Positions 10,641-21,975 are shown, numbered from the stretch's first letter. The stretch: 60,000 bases of DNA from Strigamia acuminata (GCA_949358305.1 OX442314.1:36803211-36863210), one strand, 5' to 3'. Numbers and translations are program-made. The notes: generated by a model from the letters alone, not told the origin.

Positions 10641-11327
10641 TCCAGCACTGGGTTAAACGCTCCAAGATGCAGAACAATAAGCCGGAGTCATACATGGTTT
10701 CCAAGAGCAACATTCGATGCCCGGCGCCCGCAATGTCGTACGTCAACAATTTCCACTGGATAGATGTGCTGAACCGGCTAGTCCCGTTTCAAATCCGACT
10801 CCGGTCCAAATACTGGCACCGATACTACTTCTTTTAGAAGGTGAATCAAGGTGGACGAGACGCCGTTATTCTTATTATCTTAAATTCGACTTATCGTTTT
10901 TCATCTTTCCCGTCCAGTGTGTGTCAACTGTCAACGCCAGGATCAACATGCAGAACGTCACCACTTCCGCGCGGGGCAAAAGTTTGAGCCCTTCTTTAGT
11001 TTTTTAATATTTTTAATTTTTTATTACATTTATATACTATATTATATATATTTTTTATAAAAAAAATATCATACATTTAATTTAATTTCTAATTTTTATT
11101 TTGTTCTCCACCTCCGCCCTGTCTGTGGGATGTACTAAATGTTGAGTGTTAGGAGTTGCTCGTTGCTTGGGCGTCTAACGACGCATTTGAACGCGGTATA
11201 TCGCGCGGTCCGACTCTGCACGAAGCTGTGCATGCTAATGAATGTTTTGTTTATTTATTTAATAGAAATTCGCAAACCACTAAACAATTTGATAACTATC
11301 CGCACAGTAGACAAAACTATTTGAAAA

Positions 11328-11800
11328 TTGCTCTGGCAACTGAAGCTACCGTCTAGGCTTTATTATTCACCGCTTGCCAAGCAACCTATGAGAAAGGGGC
11401 TGAAGCAAATTGATCCTTTCTCATCCCTGTTGTTCAACATGGCAATCAATCCCGCACTAACCTTGCTATCGCAGAGCACGGACGGGAGAGCCTTCTCTCT
11501 TGCCTGGCATTTGCCGTCAATGTTGTCCTGCTATCCCAGCGCGGACTCTATCAGTATCTGAAGCTTGCTGGAATAGATATATCAGTGGGAAACTGCCAGT
11601 CCTTTAGGATCAAGGCAAAAAACGAGTCCTGATTCGAGAAGGACCCGGATGTCTCGTTTGGAGGAGTGAGAATCCCATCTATGGGAGCCGGGGAAGTACA
11701 AGTACAGTAGTGCACTCTAGCCATGAATGTTTCCATCTGGCCTCGGGCACTCGACAGAAACAGGAAAGAGATGACGTTCAAACTCATCCGGGCAATGGGA
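11328..11800 (+). pseudogene. R2/NeSL-like non-LTR RT fragment
   Basis: Frames such as GLKQIDPFSSLLFNMAINPA correspond to the 'vkQGDPLSplLFN..i.p' RT block. It is followed by a degraded 'faDD' region and a stretch matching 25080-25400 and 45000-45350 of the fuller element. Stops and frameshifts are frequent. Confidence 0.65.
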
Positions 11801-13344
11801 AAACACCTTCCGCTCCATTCATCATTTTTAATTGTATGGTTTTCTTATAAGATTTTTTTAAAAAGACTTTTGTTAAATAATTTTTATTTTCTTTAGAAAG
11901 CAAATGGAAGTCTACTCAATGTCTTCTGGAACAAGCAACCAAATGTAATATTTCCACTGACAAAACCAGTTTCATAAGTGCACACAACAATAATAATTCC
12001 ATCAAAGATAATTTCCAGCATTGTGAAAATTTATACAAACAGTAAATGTGGAATTTACATCATAATTTACTTGACTGTTATAGTAAGTATGAAAATTCAA
12101 CTGGCTGATTTCTCTTCTGAACTGTGTTTCGAAGCTATTCAAACTTTCGATCGAATAGATGTGGTCCTCCAAGACCAGGAAGCATCCACAGCAATGGGAA
12201 TGTTCAGTAGTATTTTTAGAAATTAGAGACTGGACAAAAAATTCACAATCGGCATCCGGATTTCATTGGCCTTGAAAAAGTGAACTGTTTTATAAATAAG
12301 ATGTTGTGTTCTTCCAAGCTTGTTTAATTGGCGGAATTTATACAAATACTTCAAATATCCCCTCATAATTGTGAAACATTTATAAGAGCACAAACACAGA
12401 AAAGAAAACATTATCCAGATCTAGCCAAGGCTTTTGACAGAATCAATCATTCAATATGGCTTAGAAGTTGTGTTTCTAGACTTTAAAGTGAAATCCAGTG
12501 TGCTGTGTGCTCATGAGGCGGGTCCAGCGCCTCATGGTCCTCCCCTGACCACTTAACACTCACAAAACCTTAGTGAGAAACCAATATTTGTTTTAATTTT
12601 AGATAGAAGTTAGTGAACCTCCAACTCTGTTGAATTAGTTTATGACGGAGCAGAATGAATTTTAGACCTTTACAAGTATTACTCCAAAAATGACAAGAAG
12701 AAAACGTATACATATGTTTCATTCTTCCACAACCTGACAATGTTGTTAATGGATTCAAATTATTTCATTTTCTCCTAAATCCAAATTTATTATTTTATTT
12801 TGTTTTATTTCCTTTATTTTTATCATTTATAGCCTGGTCAAGCTCACCCCATCCAGACATTCATGAGAATGTTGCCATAAATTGATGCATTCGCGTTCTG
12901 ACCGCCTGTTCTTGTCCATTTTCTCTTTGGAAATAGACTTGGCCATGAAAATGCGATCAGACGTGACTTGTTCTACCAAATTGCTAAGAATATTCACTTT
13001 TCTAAACATTGAAACCATTTTGAATTACAGTACTAACTCATTGTAGCTTTAATTCCTATTTTCTCATGAGGAATTAAGCATTTTAGTAGCTGCATCTAAT
13101 TTGAATTAAACGATTTATTATTTAATTGACGACTAGATTACCAGCAGTTTTTCCAAAAACCCCAGAAAATGCTCTCATGTTTTGACTGCTGGATTAAAAC
13201 TCTGTTATAGTTAATGCGACAGTACGCCTAAAGGAGGAGAAAGAAAGGCAAGACGCAAAAAGACCAAGAACCAGAGATTATGGTTATTAATTTATTTAGA
13301 TTTTTTTTTTATCTTTTGAGATTTCAAATTCGAGATTTGTCTGA

Positions 13345-13560
13345 AATTGGTAAATGTAAAATTCTACACTTATAGACATTTGAATGCAGTCTTACAGTAC
13401 TGAAATCATATTAGTTTGGATTATTTGGTAAATGCTACACTCATTAGATTCGAATGCAGTCTTACAGTATACAAAATTATAAAGAAAACTGTGATTTGGC
13501 AGATGCTGCACTCATTAGATTCCCAAATGTAGTCTTTCAGTAGTCTAACAGTAAGTAAAG
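13345..13560 (+). repeat. Satellite array in unit copy 1
   Basis: Three imperfect units with the GAATGCAGTCTTACAGTA core; the last, diverged unit reads AATGTAGTCTTTCAGTA. It is nearly identical to 27545-27770 and lies immediately upstream of the tail that hosts the LTR element in copy 2. Confidence 0.75.
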
Positions 13561-14384
13561 GCACATACCGGTAATTAAAAATGGCAATTGAAGGGAGAAA
13601 GGGGAATAGCGAATCCCAAAAAACAAAAAATTAACAACAAAAATGACAGAAAAAATAGGAAATGACAAATCAACAATTTCCTAAAACAGTAAATAATTTA
13701 ACAAATAAATTTTTCGTTCTACTAAAAAGATGTCAGTCAAAGAAAAATTAAAAACAAGATAATAGGCCTACGTGTTGTACAAAATGGCGATACCGACAGT
13801 ATGATGCAATTAAAATGGCTACGATGAAAAAACAACGAGAACGGAATTAAATTTGTAATTAATAAACACAGAAAAGAACAAATAGTGAAACAAAATTAAA
13901 CCGAAATTCAAACCATTTTCATAAAGAATCGTGTACGAAACCCGAGAACAGATAAATGAAAGAAAGCGGCGAGCACGAACAAATCACCGACAGGACCCGC
14001 CGAACAGGAAAACAACAACCTTCTTCTCCAACTGTGAAGAATCATTGCGCATGCCCGACTTATTCTCGAACACCACTCAACATCGATACTCTCGAAGATG
14101 TTTATACCGAAACAACATTTAAAATTATTCTTCCTTAAAAACTGAGAATTTAGTGATTTCGTCTGCCGTTTGTTTTTTATTTTTTAATGTTTGGAACAGT
14201 TGACAATTTCTCAACCGATTGAAAACCTTCTCTTGTGTGGCATGTTAGGAAATACTGTTGCCAGGGCCATCGCGCGATTAAAAAGGAAATCAAGTATACC
14301 GGTAGGTGACTAGAAGCACCACATGCGCGAGTGCCAGCAACTGGTAGCCAATGCGATTTTGTTAATTTTACGTTTTTTTCCCCC

Positions 14385-14545
14385 AATTTTGCGTTTTTTT
14401 CAAATTTCGCGTTTTTTTTTTTTTCAATTTCGCAGTTTTTTTTAAATTTTGCTGCATTTTAATTCGCGATTTGTTTTTTGGCAATTTGTTTTCGCAATTT
14501 TTTTTTCTGCGATTCTTTTTTTTGCGATTCCTTTTTACGCGATTA
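14385..14545 (+). repeat. Low-complexity T-rich tract with CGC islands
   Basis: A degenerate run of short words of the form AATTTCGCG plus a T-run and GCGATT plus a T-run. No coding capacity was found. Between here and 14956 only a 72-codon minus-strand frame (14658-14876, charged, unrecognised) stands out. Confidence 0.6.
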
Positions 14546-14956
14546 CCTCCTTTTGAAAGTATTAGCTTTTTCTTGTTCTCCGTGATTATTTACATATAAT
14601 TGTTTGTTAATGTTTACTTTGTTGTTTAGGATTTATTGATTTATTATTCTGTGAACATTAATTTTGTATAGTAGTGCCACGTTGCAATTTTTCTTTGATT
14701 TGGTTTACTGTCTCTTTGCACAGTACATTAATCAATTTCTTTACAACCACATTTAACAATTTCGCTTTTTCATGATAGATATCAGGTCCATTCCATAATT
14801 TTTCCCATGCTGATTTTACTTCTGGCAGCTCTGTTTTAATCGTGTATGTGATTTTGACATCAAAACACCAATGCAAACTATTATTTCATTCATTATAATA
14901 AGTGTATTATTTCATCTTACTTTATTTTCTGGCTCTAATATGGCAAACAAATCATA

Positions 14957-15265
14957 ATGTATCATCTTTTAATTCATTCTACTTTTGTGAAATTTCAGGT
15001 AGACACGGGGTTCGAGTACACCGTGGTCGGCTCCAACATCCTTGCCATCGTTGAGGAACGGTCGAATCAGACGACCCCGAGGTTCCAGCCAGCGATTAAT
15101 TTGTTTTCATATTCACATACACCGATTGACCTGCTGGCCATAGTCATCATGGTAGTTTCTCTAGGTACCAGGACAGCTCGGATGCCCATTGTGGTAAATC
15201 GGGACCTTGGTCCACCCATCTTGGGTCGCGACTCAATCGCACGTTTGGATCTTATACCTGGGTTT
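14957..15265 (+). pseudogene. Gypsy-type aspartic protease fragment
   Basis: FQVDTGFEYTVVGSNIL carries the catalytic D-T-G of retropepsins with the usual 'T.v' follow-up. About 75 residues later GPPILGRDSIARLDL matches the 'ILG.D.l..l.' flap-distal block. Both ends of a retropepsin are therefore present in one open frame (14957-15505). The frame then runs straight into mariner-like sequence, so the domain is severed from any RT. Confidence 0.7.
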
Positions 15266-15700
15266 GTACGTTTTCTTGGTGAACAACATACTAGCCATAC
15301 AACCATCCTGAATGCTGTGAGACGTCTCCAGGAAACTGGAAGTGTTCCGCGGAACAGAAGGATGCAAATGCGAGTACCTATAGCAACAGAGAAAATGGAA
15401 ACGTTTGTTCTTGCATGCGTGTATCAAAATCCTCACACAAGCACTAGGGCTATTGCTAGACAATGTGGGATTAAGCAAATCAACTTTTCATCATATTCTG
15501 GTTAAAAATAAGCTTCATCCTCATCATTTCCACATTCATCTAGCACTTCAACCAGATGATGAAATAGCCAGACTAGACTTTTGCAATTTATTACTTACAA
15601 AATTTGATGAAACTCCAAATTTCATTACCACATTCTGTGGAGTGACGAATATTCGAATATTCGATCTTTCCTTGAATAATCGTTTTAATTTCGCGGAATT
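15266..15700 (+). pseudogene. Mariner/IS630-like transposase N-terminal fragment
   Basis: TTILNAVRRLQETGSVPRNR followed by ATEKMETFVLACVYQNPHTS and TRAIARQCGI is the double helix-turn-helix DNA-binding region of mariner-like transposases. After a frameshift near 15470 the chain continues with STFHHILVKNKLHPHHFH and EIARLDFCNLLL. It stops just before the first catalytic aspartate region. The catalytic domain is missing. Confidence 0.7.
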
Positions 15701-15730
15701 TTAATCATTCATTCTTCCGCCGCTGTCAAC

Positions 15731-16100
15731 ATGCCGTATAGGAAACCAGTTCCAAATCTAGAAAATGTGTGCGTTACTGCGATAATCGCTAATTTTAAAG
15801 AGATGAAATGCAAATTAAATGGTCAACCACCCGCATTTATTAATGCCATTTACCAACAAATGTGCCAGCAATACTCGGTTGGCGACAAATTTTTACCTGC
15901 TGAAATCTTCATCCATTCCGGCAGCAAATCACTACATTTCTCCACGTTTGATGTGCTGCGGGGTCGTTTATTCGACAAAATAAACATTTGTAAATACCTT
16001 GTTGTATTAGACTTGCATGATGAATTCTTTTATGTAGATGCAGGGCGTCTGATCGAACTTTTGTCGAATTTCCCACAACTTGAACATTTTAGGACGGAGG
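15731..16100 (+). CDS. N-terminal exon of an LRR/F-box-like protein, possibly truncated
   Basis: ATG at 15731 opens 123 codons with a protein-like composition (PNLENVCVTAIIANFKEMKC; YLVVLDLHDEFFYVDAGRLI; LLSNFPQLEHFRTEG). The exon ends in GAGG|GTAGGT, a good splice donor in phase 1. The layout (Cys-containing N-terminal helices, then 'L.vLdL' strands) resembles the first part of the gene at 3006. No matching acceptor exon was found downstream before transposon sequence begins. It could be a live gene with a distant exon or a gene fragment cut by insertions. Confidence 0.5.
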
Positions 16101-16104
16101 GTAG

Positions 16105-16723
16105 GTGGTCCGGACAATCACCCAACCACCTGCGTCTACGACCCCAGTAACGAAAAAAACCGTCGAAGAGCCCACTGCCGAATTACTGGACAAACCAGTT
16201 AAAATCGACAAACCAAAAGAAAAAGCTCCGCGTAAGAAAACTACGATTTTGCATCCTCAAAAATCACTCGAGGCCGAAAGGAAAGCCAAACAAGCCAAGA
16301 TCGACCCACTACTAAAACTGTCCTACTACGGACTTAAAATGTCCAAGAAGATTGAAGACGTCATTTCCCGGTTGCACAATAAAGGCCGATCCTTATTTAT
16401 CCGGCTCAAGAAGGCGATCGAGGCTGGACCAGCAGGCGAGAACTTCATTCAACATCAGCGCCTCCTGGGAGCCCATGGACCGCCCGTCACCGCATTGGAA
16501 GCTAGACGAATACACTACACCAGGGCCTCTCGTTCCCTTTTTATCGTCGATTTTGGGTCCACGAGGGAACAGGAAACCCCTTGGAACCAGCCGGGCACGC
16601 ACAGTTCTACATCAACAAAAGCGAGGACTCTGCTGACTTATCCTCGAAATTAAACAGCGCGCCTGTCTTAGATGAACCAAGCTCGACTGACAGAGGATCG
16701 TATGCAGACCAACTGAAGAAGTA
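16105..16723 (+). pseudogene. Gag-like basic protein fragment
   Basis: A Lys-rich frame (KKTVEEPTAELLDKPVKIDK; KIEDVISRLHNKGRSLFIRL) shifts frame near 16600 and ends YADQLKK-stop at about 16723. The lysine-rich, helical composition and its place among retroelement pieces suggest a gag or nucleic-acid-binding retroelement product. No CCHC knuckle is seen and no family is recognised. Confidence 0.35.
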
Positions 16724-17385
16724 ATCACTTGTCTTCAGTTATGTATAATTCTAGTAGAAATGAATAAGTGTATCTTGTTTCTAAAATTATGTTCATAATA
16801 ACGTTTTTATTTTATTTTCACCGGTATAATGGAATTAGAGTTAAATGAAGCAAATTATGATTCATTACTCCATTCATCACCACTTCATTCATCACCACTT
16901 CCTTCATCATCATCATCATCAAATGGTTCAATGGGGGCATACGGAATGCTAATGGTTTGCAGGTGTTGCCTATAATGTTTTTTTTACTTTTATTAAAAAC
17001 TTACTACAGGCACCAAAGAGTGAAGAGGGTCCTGACGATGACTCTGATACCAACACCGTTCCAGGAACTCTAAGAAGCTTTAACGTCGTCTCAATTTATT
17101 GCGACCACCAGCTTCTATGTAAATGTTAGTTAATCCATCTGGATTTTTGGCATTAGAAATGCCACCCAAAGACTGCTTTATTCAAGCAAAGCCATTATTA
17201 AGTGAATAAATCACAAGATACAGATAAAGACCCCCAGAGGCTCACAATCATCGTTTTGAAGGCATCACTTGTTGCATGTTACGAGTCAAAATATATTTGT
17301 TATTTTATAAGATAGATTTAAGGTTTTTGGGGGATCCAATTTAGGTTTTATAAAATTTGATTTGTTTGAGCTGGACACCATTGCT
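16724..17385. other. Non-coding gap with a short CAT/CACC microsatellite
   Basis: AT-rich DNA. At 16868-16922 there is an imperfect TTCATCACCAC repeat running into (CAT)n. Exon-like pieces near 17011-17090 (acceptor-like TACTACAG, then acidic codons) could not be joined to anything. Confidence 0.4.
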
Positions 17386-18300
17386 TTGCCCTCAAACATT
17401 TCAAATTACATCTTCTATCATTGCACTGATAGTCGTATTCCCGGGGTGCTTTCACCAAATCAAGACAAGATATTGCCAATGAGTTAGCTTGCAGCATCAA
17501 AACGGCAAATAGAAGGGCGAGCCGGTGACGCCAGCTAGGTGTTGTCGACCGCCCAGCAGGCAGAGACCGGCAAAAAGAGACAAAATTAACCGAGGCCCTG
17601 TAACAGGCATTCTTCATACAGGTCAAGAGCGACCTCGATCTGCCAGTGTCCTCAAGGACTGTGCGCAGGAGGTTATGCGAAAGCGTGTTGAACGACTGCG
17701 TAGCTGCACAAAAGGATATTCTTGCACCGTGCAGCAAGGGCTCAATTCGCTGAAGCCAATCTGTCCATGTGCAAAGTCCAGTCAGAGGCTTATAACAGAA
17801 ACACAGTGGACGCTTTAGCGTGAATTTCTGAGGCTGGATGACACAACGTGGTTTTGGGCAAATATGTCGTCTGACAGGCAACCCGACAGCTGCATAAAAT
17901 GTGGAGATACTGGAGCTACCAAGCTGCCAACGCCGATTCAGTGATTTCAGCATTTCAGCATGACACGGCGCCGCAACACCCAGCCAATATTACCAGGCAG
18001 TGGCCGGCGGCGAACCTACAGCGAAGGCAGCAGATCTCAATCCAATTGAGAACATATGAGCCAATTTGAAACATCATCTGCAATTAAAGGTAATAATTAA
18101 TTAAAAATTTAAAAAAAAAATTATACAGAGTATGTATATTATATATGTATATTATTTGCAGCCAATTGCAAGCAACCAAGTCGAATTGTGGGAGCAAAGA
18201 AGCTTAACATGGCAAGAATTAGCAATAAATCAGAACCTCGTCCCAACAATAATAGACTCCATATGCCCACACGATTACAAAAAGTCATTACTAATTTAAA
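17386..18300 (+). pseudogene. Tc1-like transposase relic, copy 2, with intron
   Basis: Starts with the helix-turn-helix part (IANELACSIKTANRR, near 17474), missing from copy 1. It then runs through the DDE part to DLNPIENI (near 18040) and the C-terminal block ending near 18300. A 72-bp GT...AG intron (18090-18161, phase 0) lies at the same place as in copy 1. There are stops and small deletions throughout. Confidence 0.75.
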
Positions 18301-18384
18301 TGGGCACTGGATCGGATATTAATGAAACATATTACACATTTGTATTATTTATTGCTTATTTGTATCAATCTCATTTGACGCGGT

Positions 18385-18524
18385 CATCCTAGTTTACGTG
18401 GATGGTATGGTCCTTTTTACGAAATAATCATTGCCCATGGGTAGGTAGGACTGTGCTAGCCCTTCGTGAAATTTTCATGATCACAGACAGCGCAAAGGAA
18501 ATAGTTAGGCTGAATGGTGCACAA
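18385..18524 (+). pseudogene. Copia RT fragment (mutated YVDD)
   Basis: Corresponds to 9860-9960 and 47220-47340. The active-site block reads VYVDGMVLFTK, with the second Asp changed to Gly, followed by an in-frame stop. It sits directly after a Tc1 3' end, as in the other two copies, so the pair moved or was duplicated together. Confidence 0.65.
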
Positions 18525-19070
18525 GAGGATATTCTTTCAGATGTGCACCGTGCAGCAAGGGCTCAATTCGCTGAAACCAATCTGTCAATGTTCGAAGTCC
18601 AATCAGAGACTTATTACAGAAACACAGTGGACGCTTTAGCGTGAATGTCTGGGGCTGGATGTCACAACATGGTCTTGGACAAATTTGACATCTGACAGGC
18701 CACCTGCATTATATGTGAAGGTCCTGGAGCCGACTTTGCTGCCAAGCTGCCTACGCCGATTTGGTGATGAACCGTGGGCATTTCAGCATGATAGGGCGCC
18801 GCAACACCCAGCCAACATCAGGCAGTGGCTGGCGGCGAAGAACCTGCATGCGGAAATTCTTGATTGGCCGGAAAAGACAACAAATCTCAATCCAATTGAG
18901 AACGTATAGGCCCAATGTGAAATATCATCTGCAATCATATGTAGAAAAAACTGTTTGCAGCCAATTGCAAGCAACCAGAATGAATTGTGGGGGCAAATAC
19001 ACGTTACATGGCAAGAAATGGCCTTGAATCAGAACCTCGTCTCAACAATAGTTTGGCTGAATGGTGTCAT
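18525..19070 (+). pseudogene. Tc1-like transposase relic, copy 3
   Basis: Contains LEPTLLPSCLRRFGDEPWAF, then HDRAPQHPANIRQWLAAKNL and NLNPIEN. The catalytic 'qhDnaP.H' and 'DLNPIEN' blocks are visible, the first D of the latter changed to N. In this copy the intron is reduced to a short remnant ending TTTGCAG before CCAATTGC (18961). Confidence 0.75.
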
Positions 19071-19184
19071 TACTGTAATAAATCCAAGGTGTTTATTCGT
19101 TTCTTTTCTCTTCTCTCATTCGTTTCTCTTCTCACAATTTTAAAAAAAGCTCTTTTTGCTGTCGAAAAAAATAATGGAATTAAA

Positions 19185-19305
19185 TTTTTATTACATTATT
19201 GGATAGTCTGTTTAATTTTATTTTATAGTATTACTCACTTCTTGTTGCCTCCTCCAATTATGCAATCGGATTGCTTGTCAACTATTTTGTCAACTATTTT
19301 GTGTT
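19185..19305 (+). pseudogene. Copia RNase H fragment
   Basis: The stretch GTTGCCTCCTCCAATTATG (19245) and the following CLSTI codons match 10165 and 46022. It is cut at 19305, where R2-like 3' sequence begins. Confidence 0.5.
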
Positions 19306-19307
19306 CG

Positions 19308-19670
19308 AGCAGATTGTTGGGGCACATGAGTCGGGTCGCGCTGAACAGGTCCGCCTGGTTAGCGTCCGCCTCGATTACACAATCAGGTAGTGCAAAATAT
19401 TACGGAGTAGTTTTTATTATAATTTATTATATCTCTTTAAAATTTCAGGTGTTTAAATTGCGGCCGAATTGTGCACCCAGAGGAGCATTTACCTGTTACA
19501 TTTGATGAATTCAATGTTGTTCGGAAAGCCCCAACAATATCAGTTTTGTAAATTTTAATTTATGAAATATTTTTTAATTTTAATGTAATTTAATTTTAAT
19601 TTTAATTTTTAGACAGAACATGGACTCTGTCAAACGTGCTCTCTCGATTTTCACCTGTTAAAAGGATATT
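19308..19670 (+). pseudogene. Chimeric exon-like piece: R2-like 3' end fused to a Cys-containing exon pair
   Basis: 19308-19365 matches the R2-like element near 45818-45870 (GGGGCACATGAGTC...). It continues in frame into LVSVRLDYTIR, then a GT...AG intron-like gap to 19449. Next comes CLNCGRIVHPEEHLPVTFDE and a second intron-like gap ending near 19613. The Cys-x2-Cys motif suggests a metal-binding end. The intron-like pieces are also kept in the sister copy at 49.9-50.2 kb, so this spread as DNA and not through a spliced RNA. Confidence 0.5.
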
Positions 19671-20084
19671 TTTTTAAGTTTCCATAGCATTAAACTTTTT
19701 TAGGTTAAATTTAGTTATTTCGTTCGTGTTTGCACATTTTATAACTGCAAACAAACATATTATTCATCTCTTGTTTCCTTTCTCTTTTATGTAATAATAA
19801 GGAGGGAGTAACTGACTTTCTTAAAACTTGAAATCCATCCACCACTCCCAAAACTGTTTTAATTTTAGATAGAAGTTAGTAAAACCATTTTTTTATTTAA
19901 ATATAAATTTGTCTAATGACTACATTTGGAATTTTTAACTCATTGTAGCTTTAATTCCTATTTGTAAGCAGATGAGCTCTCTTCTCATGAGGAATTAAGC
20001 ATTTTTTTTATCAGCATCTAATGGTGAATTAGACGATTTATTATTTAATTTAGACTTTGACCGATATAAAAATTTCACGTCCAT

Positions 20085-20690
20085 TACGACCACAGTTCAA
20101 CAAGCGCTGACTCGAGTGGAGGTGCCTCAGTTCAAGCAGCAGCTCTCAATTTCCCTGTGATGGAAAGGAATAAAGCAATTGTCGACTGGGCAAAAGCCAA
20201 CGAGAAAGAAGCCAACGAGAAAGAGTTAGCCACCTATCTCAAGATGCTTATGAAGCAGTCTGAATCGCCAGAGAAGCCAAAGAGAAAACTTCATGTCACC
20301 GTAGAGAACGATAGTTGGAACCAGCCTTCAACGTCTCGATCCTCTCACTCGAATCAATCTCGCGGTACCAGTGGACATCAGGCACGCCTGATCTGAAAAT
20401 CGGTCGCCGCAACCACTGGCTGAACAACCACGTGTCGTGTACCACTATCCCCGCCAGAACACTTGGCAGTCCAACAGAAGCCAGAGCTCAAATTGGACTG
20501 GACGCGGAAGAGGACGATATTTTGGGCCTAGCAACGCGAAGAAAGGCAGAGCTTCTACCACTGCAAAGGCGGCACCTCCTCCATCCAAGGTGGCCAAGCA
20601 GACACCAGCTTCGACCCCAACCGCCCCCGCTAAGCCGAAGGAAAAGCCAGAGCTCACACAGAGTTGGTTACCCAATCTTTAAAAAAGGCG
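20085..20690 (+). pseudogene. Gag-like fragment with RG-rich tail
   Basis: An open stretch (ALNFPVMERNKAIVDWAKAN, then repeated NEKEA/NEKEL) passes a frameshift near 20400. It continues as NWTGRGRGRYFGPSNAKKGR and an Ala/Pro/Lys tail to a stop at 20682. RG-rich tails replace zinc knuckles in some retroelement Gags. Upstream it adjoins AT-rich sequence shared with the 3.7-kb unit. The family is not recognised. Confidence 0.4.
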
Positions 20691-20799
20691 GCAAAAATGG
20701 AGAAGCGAAATCATTTTCCCGAAAGCACGATTTAGTCGAATTTGTTAAGAAACTTGGTCGTATTTCTACCAAACCGATTCGTACGAACAAAATGACATA

Positions 20800-21180
20800 A
20801 TCTGCTAAAATTCTTCACCACAGTATAGGTGTTGGAAAAACTGGAAAGTTTGTTCAAACAGCTGTGTGTCCCACTGCCCTAATTGCCCTAGCATAACACA
20901 TTTTTAATTGCAAGATTTTGTTATAAATTTTTTTTTTTAAGATTTTGCTATAAAGTTTTTTTTTAAAGATTTTGTTATAAATTTTTTTTTTAAAGATTTG
21001 GCTATAAATTTTTTTTTTAAAGATTTTGTTATAAATTTTTTTTTTAAAGATTTTATTATAAATTTTTTTTTTTAAATCTTTGTTTAATAATTTTCATTCC
21101 TTTAAAGAAGCAAACGAAAGTCTAATCAGTGACTTCTGGAACAAGCAATATCTCGCAACGGCTGAACCAGAAAAGGACGA
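20800..21180 (+). repeat. AT-rich minisatellite block (copy 2)
   Basis: Same leader and tail as 7550-7870, but with about seven units of AAAGATTTTGTTATAAA plus a T-run. Units vary at one position (GTT/GCT). The difference in unit number between the copies shows expansion or contraction after duplication. Confidence 0.8.
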
Positions 21181-21545
21181 TCTACTACCAGTTACCGATC
21201 ATTATGATGCGATGAGTTCTAAACCCCGAGCGGGAAAAACCTTTCCCTGTAATAGACCATATCTGGTCGCAACTTATAGATCGGATTACAACTTCAGCGG
21301 CGCCCGGCATACGATCAGATTGGGCCATTAGATTGTCCTCAACTCAGGACATTTACAACCGACCAAGACAGCAGAGTGATCCATCCGCCGCTAGCCTGAG
21401 ACCTCTACCCGAGGCTTTTCCAGATCACCCAGCGCTGCCACCCGTTATGCCAGACTATTTACCGTCACAATTAGGGAGTGCTGTGGGGTATGGATCAAAC
21501 TCTTTGCATTTCACCGGATAAATTGTACTTGAATCTAAACTAGGG
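21181..21545. other. Unassigned segment between repeat and gypsy piece
   Basis: An open frame (21080-21331) reads NRPYLVATYRSDYNFSGARH, then stops. A second frame to 21521 is Pro/Leu-rich. It could be linker sequence of the gypsy-like element whose integrase follows, but no domain is recognised. Confidence 0.3.
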
Positions 21546-21975
21546 TTGCAAAATAGGTTTTCTGGGAGTCCAAGGCAACTTTTAGAAAAATGTTATACAA
21601 GAGTCATTCCACCTACAGAAGGGCAAATGAGAATGAAGAAAACCTTGCAGCGATTAAAACCGCAAGTACATTGGCCCAAAATGCGTAAAGACGTACAACT
21701 GAGGGTGCTGATATGGGATGCTTGTCAGCGTGCGTAGCCACTTATTCGATTGACATGTGTCAAATAAATGTTAATGTCCAAGCCGCGCCATTCATTCTGC
21801 GCCATTTGTATAGATTACCACGGTCGTAAACCCCGTTCAACAGGTGGCCACTGTTACGTTTGTGTAATTATAGGGGTCCCCACAAAGGCACTGTATTTTG
21901 TAAAAGTGCACCTTATTGGGGTCGCAGAACAAATTTTTGCCTTCAGAGGAAAAAATGACTACGCAAATGGTTAGA
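21546..21975 (+). pseudogene. Gypsy/BEL-type integrase fragment
   Basis: LKPQVHWPKMRKDVQLRVLI followed by WDACQRA matches the integrase zinc-binding region ('~~~WpkM..dv...v..C..Cq'), with the first Cys of the pair lost. After a stop, YHGRKPRSTGGHCYVCVIIG and VPTKALYF match the first catalytic part ('D..GPlp.S..G..yilv~~D~~sk'), with the second Asp changed to Gly. Decayed and truncated. Confidence 0.6.

Larger units (their letters stand above)
10640..14330 (+). repeat. 3.7-kb complex repeat unit, copy 1 (uninterrupted)
   Basis: In order: an exon-like piece (KRSKM...ESYMVSK near 10647), an AT-rich spacer (10990-11100), an R2-like RT fragment (11328-11800), a block with the LINE motif DLAKAFDRINHS (12420), an AT-rich stretch, the satellite array (13345-13560), then a 0.75-kb tail with CCTACGTGTTGTACAAAATG (13769) and GCGCATGCCCGAC (14048). 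The same order recurs from 24.1 kb. This copy lacks the three insertions found there and gives their empty sites. Whether it is a transposon or a segmental duplication is not resolved; no terminal repeats were found. Confidence 0.75.
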
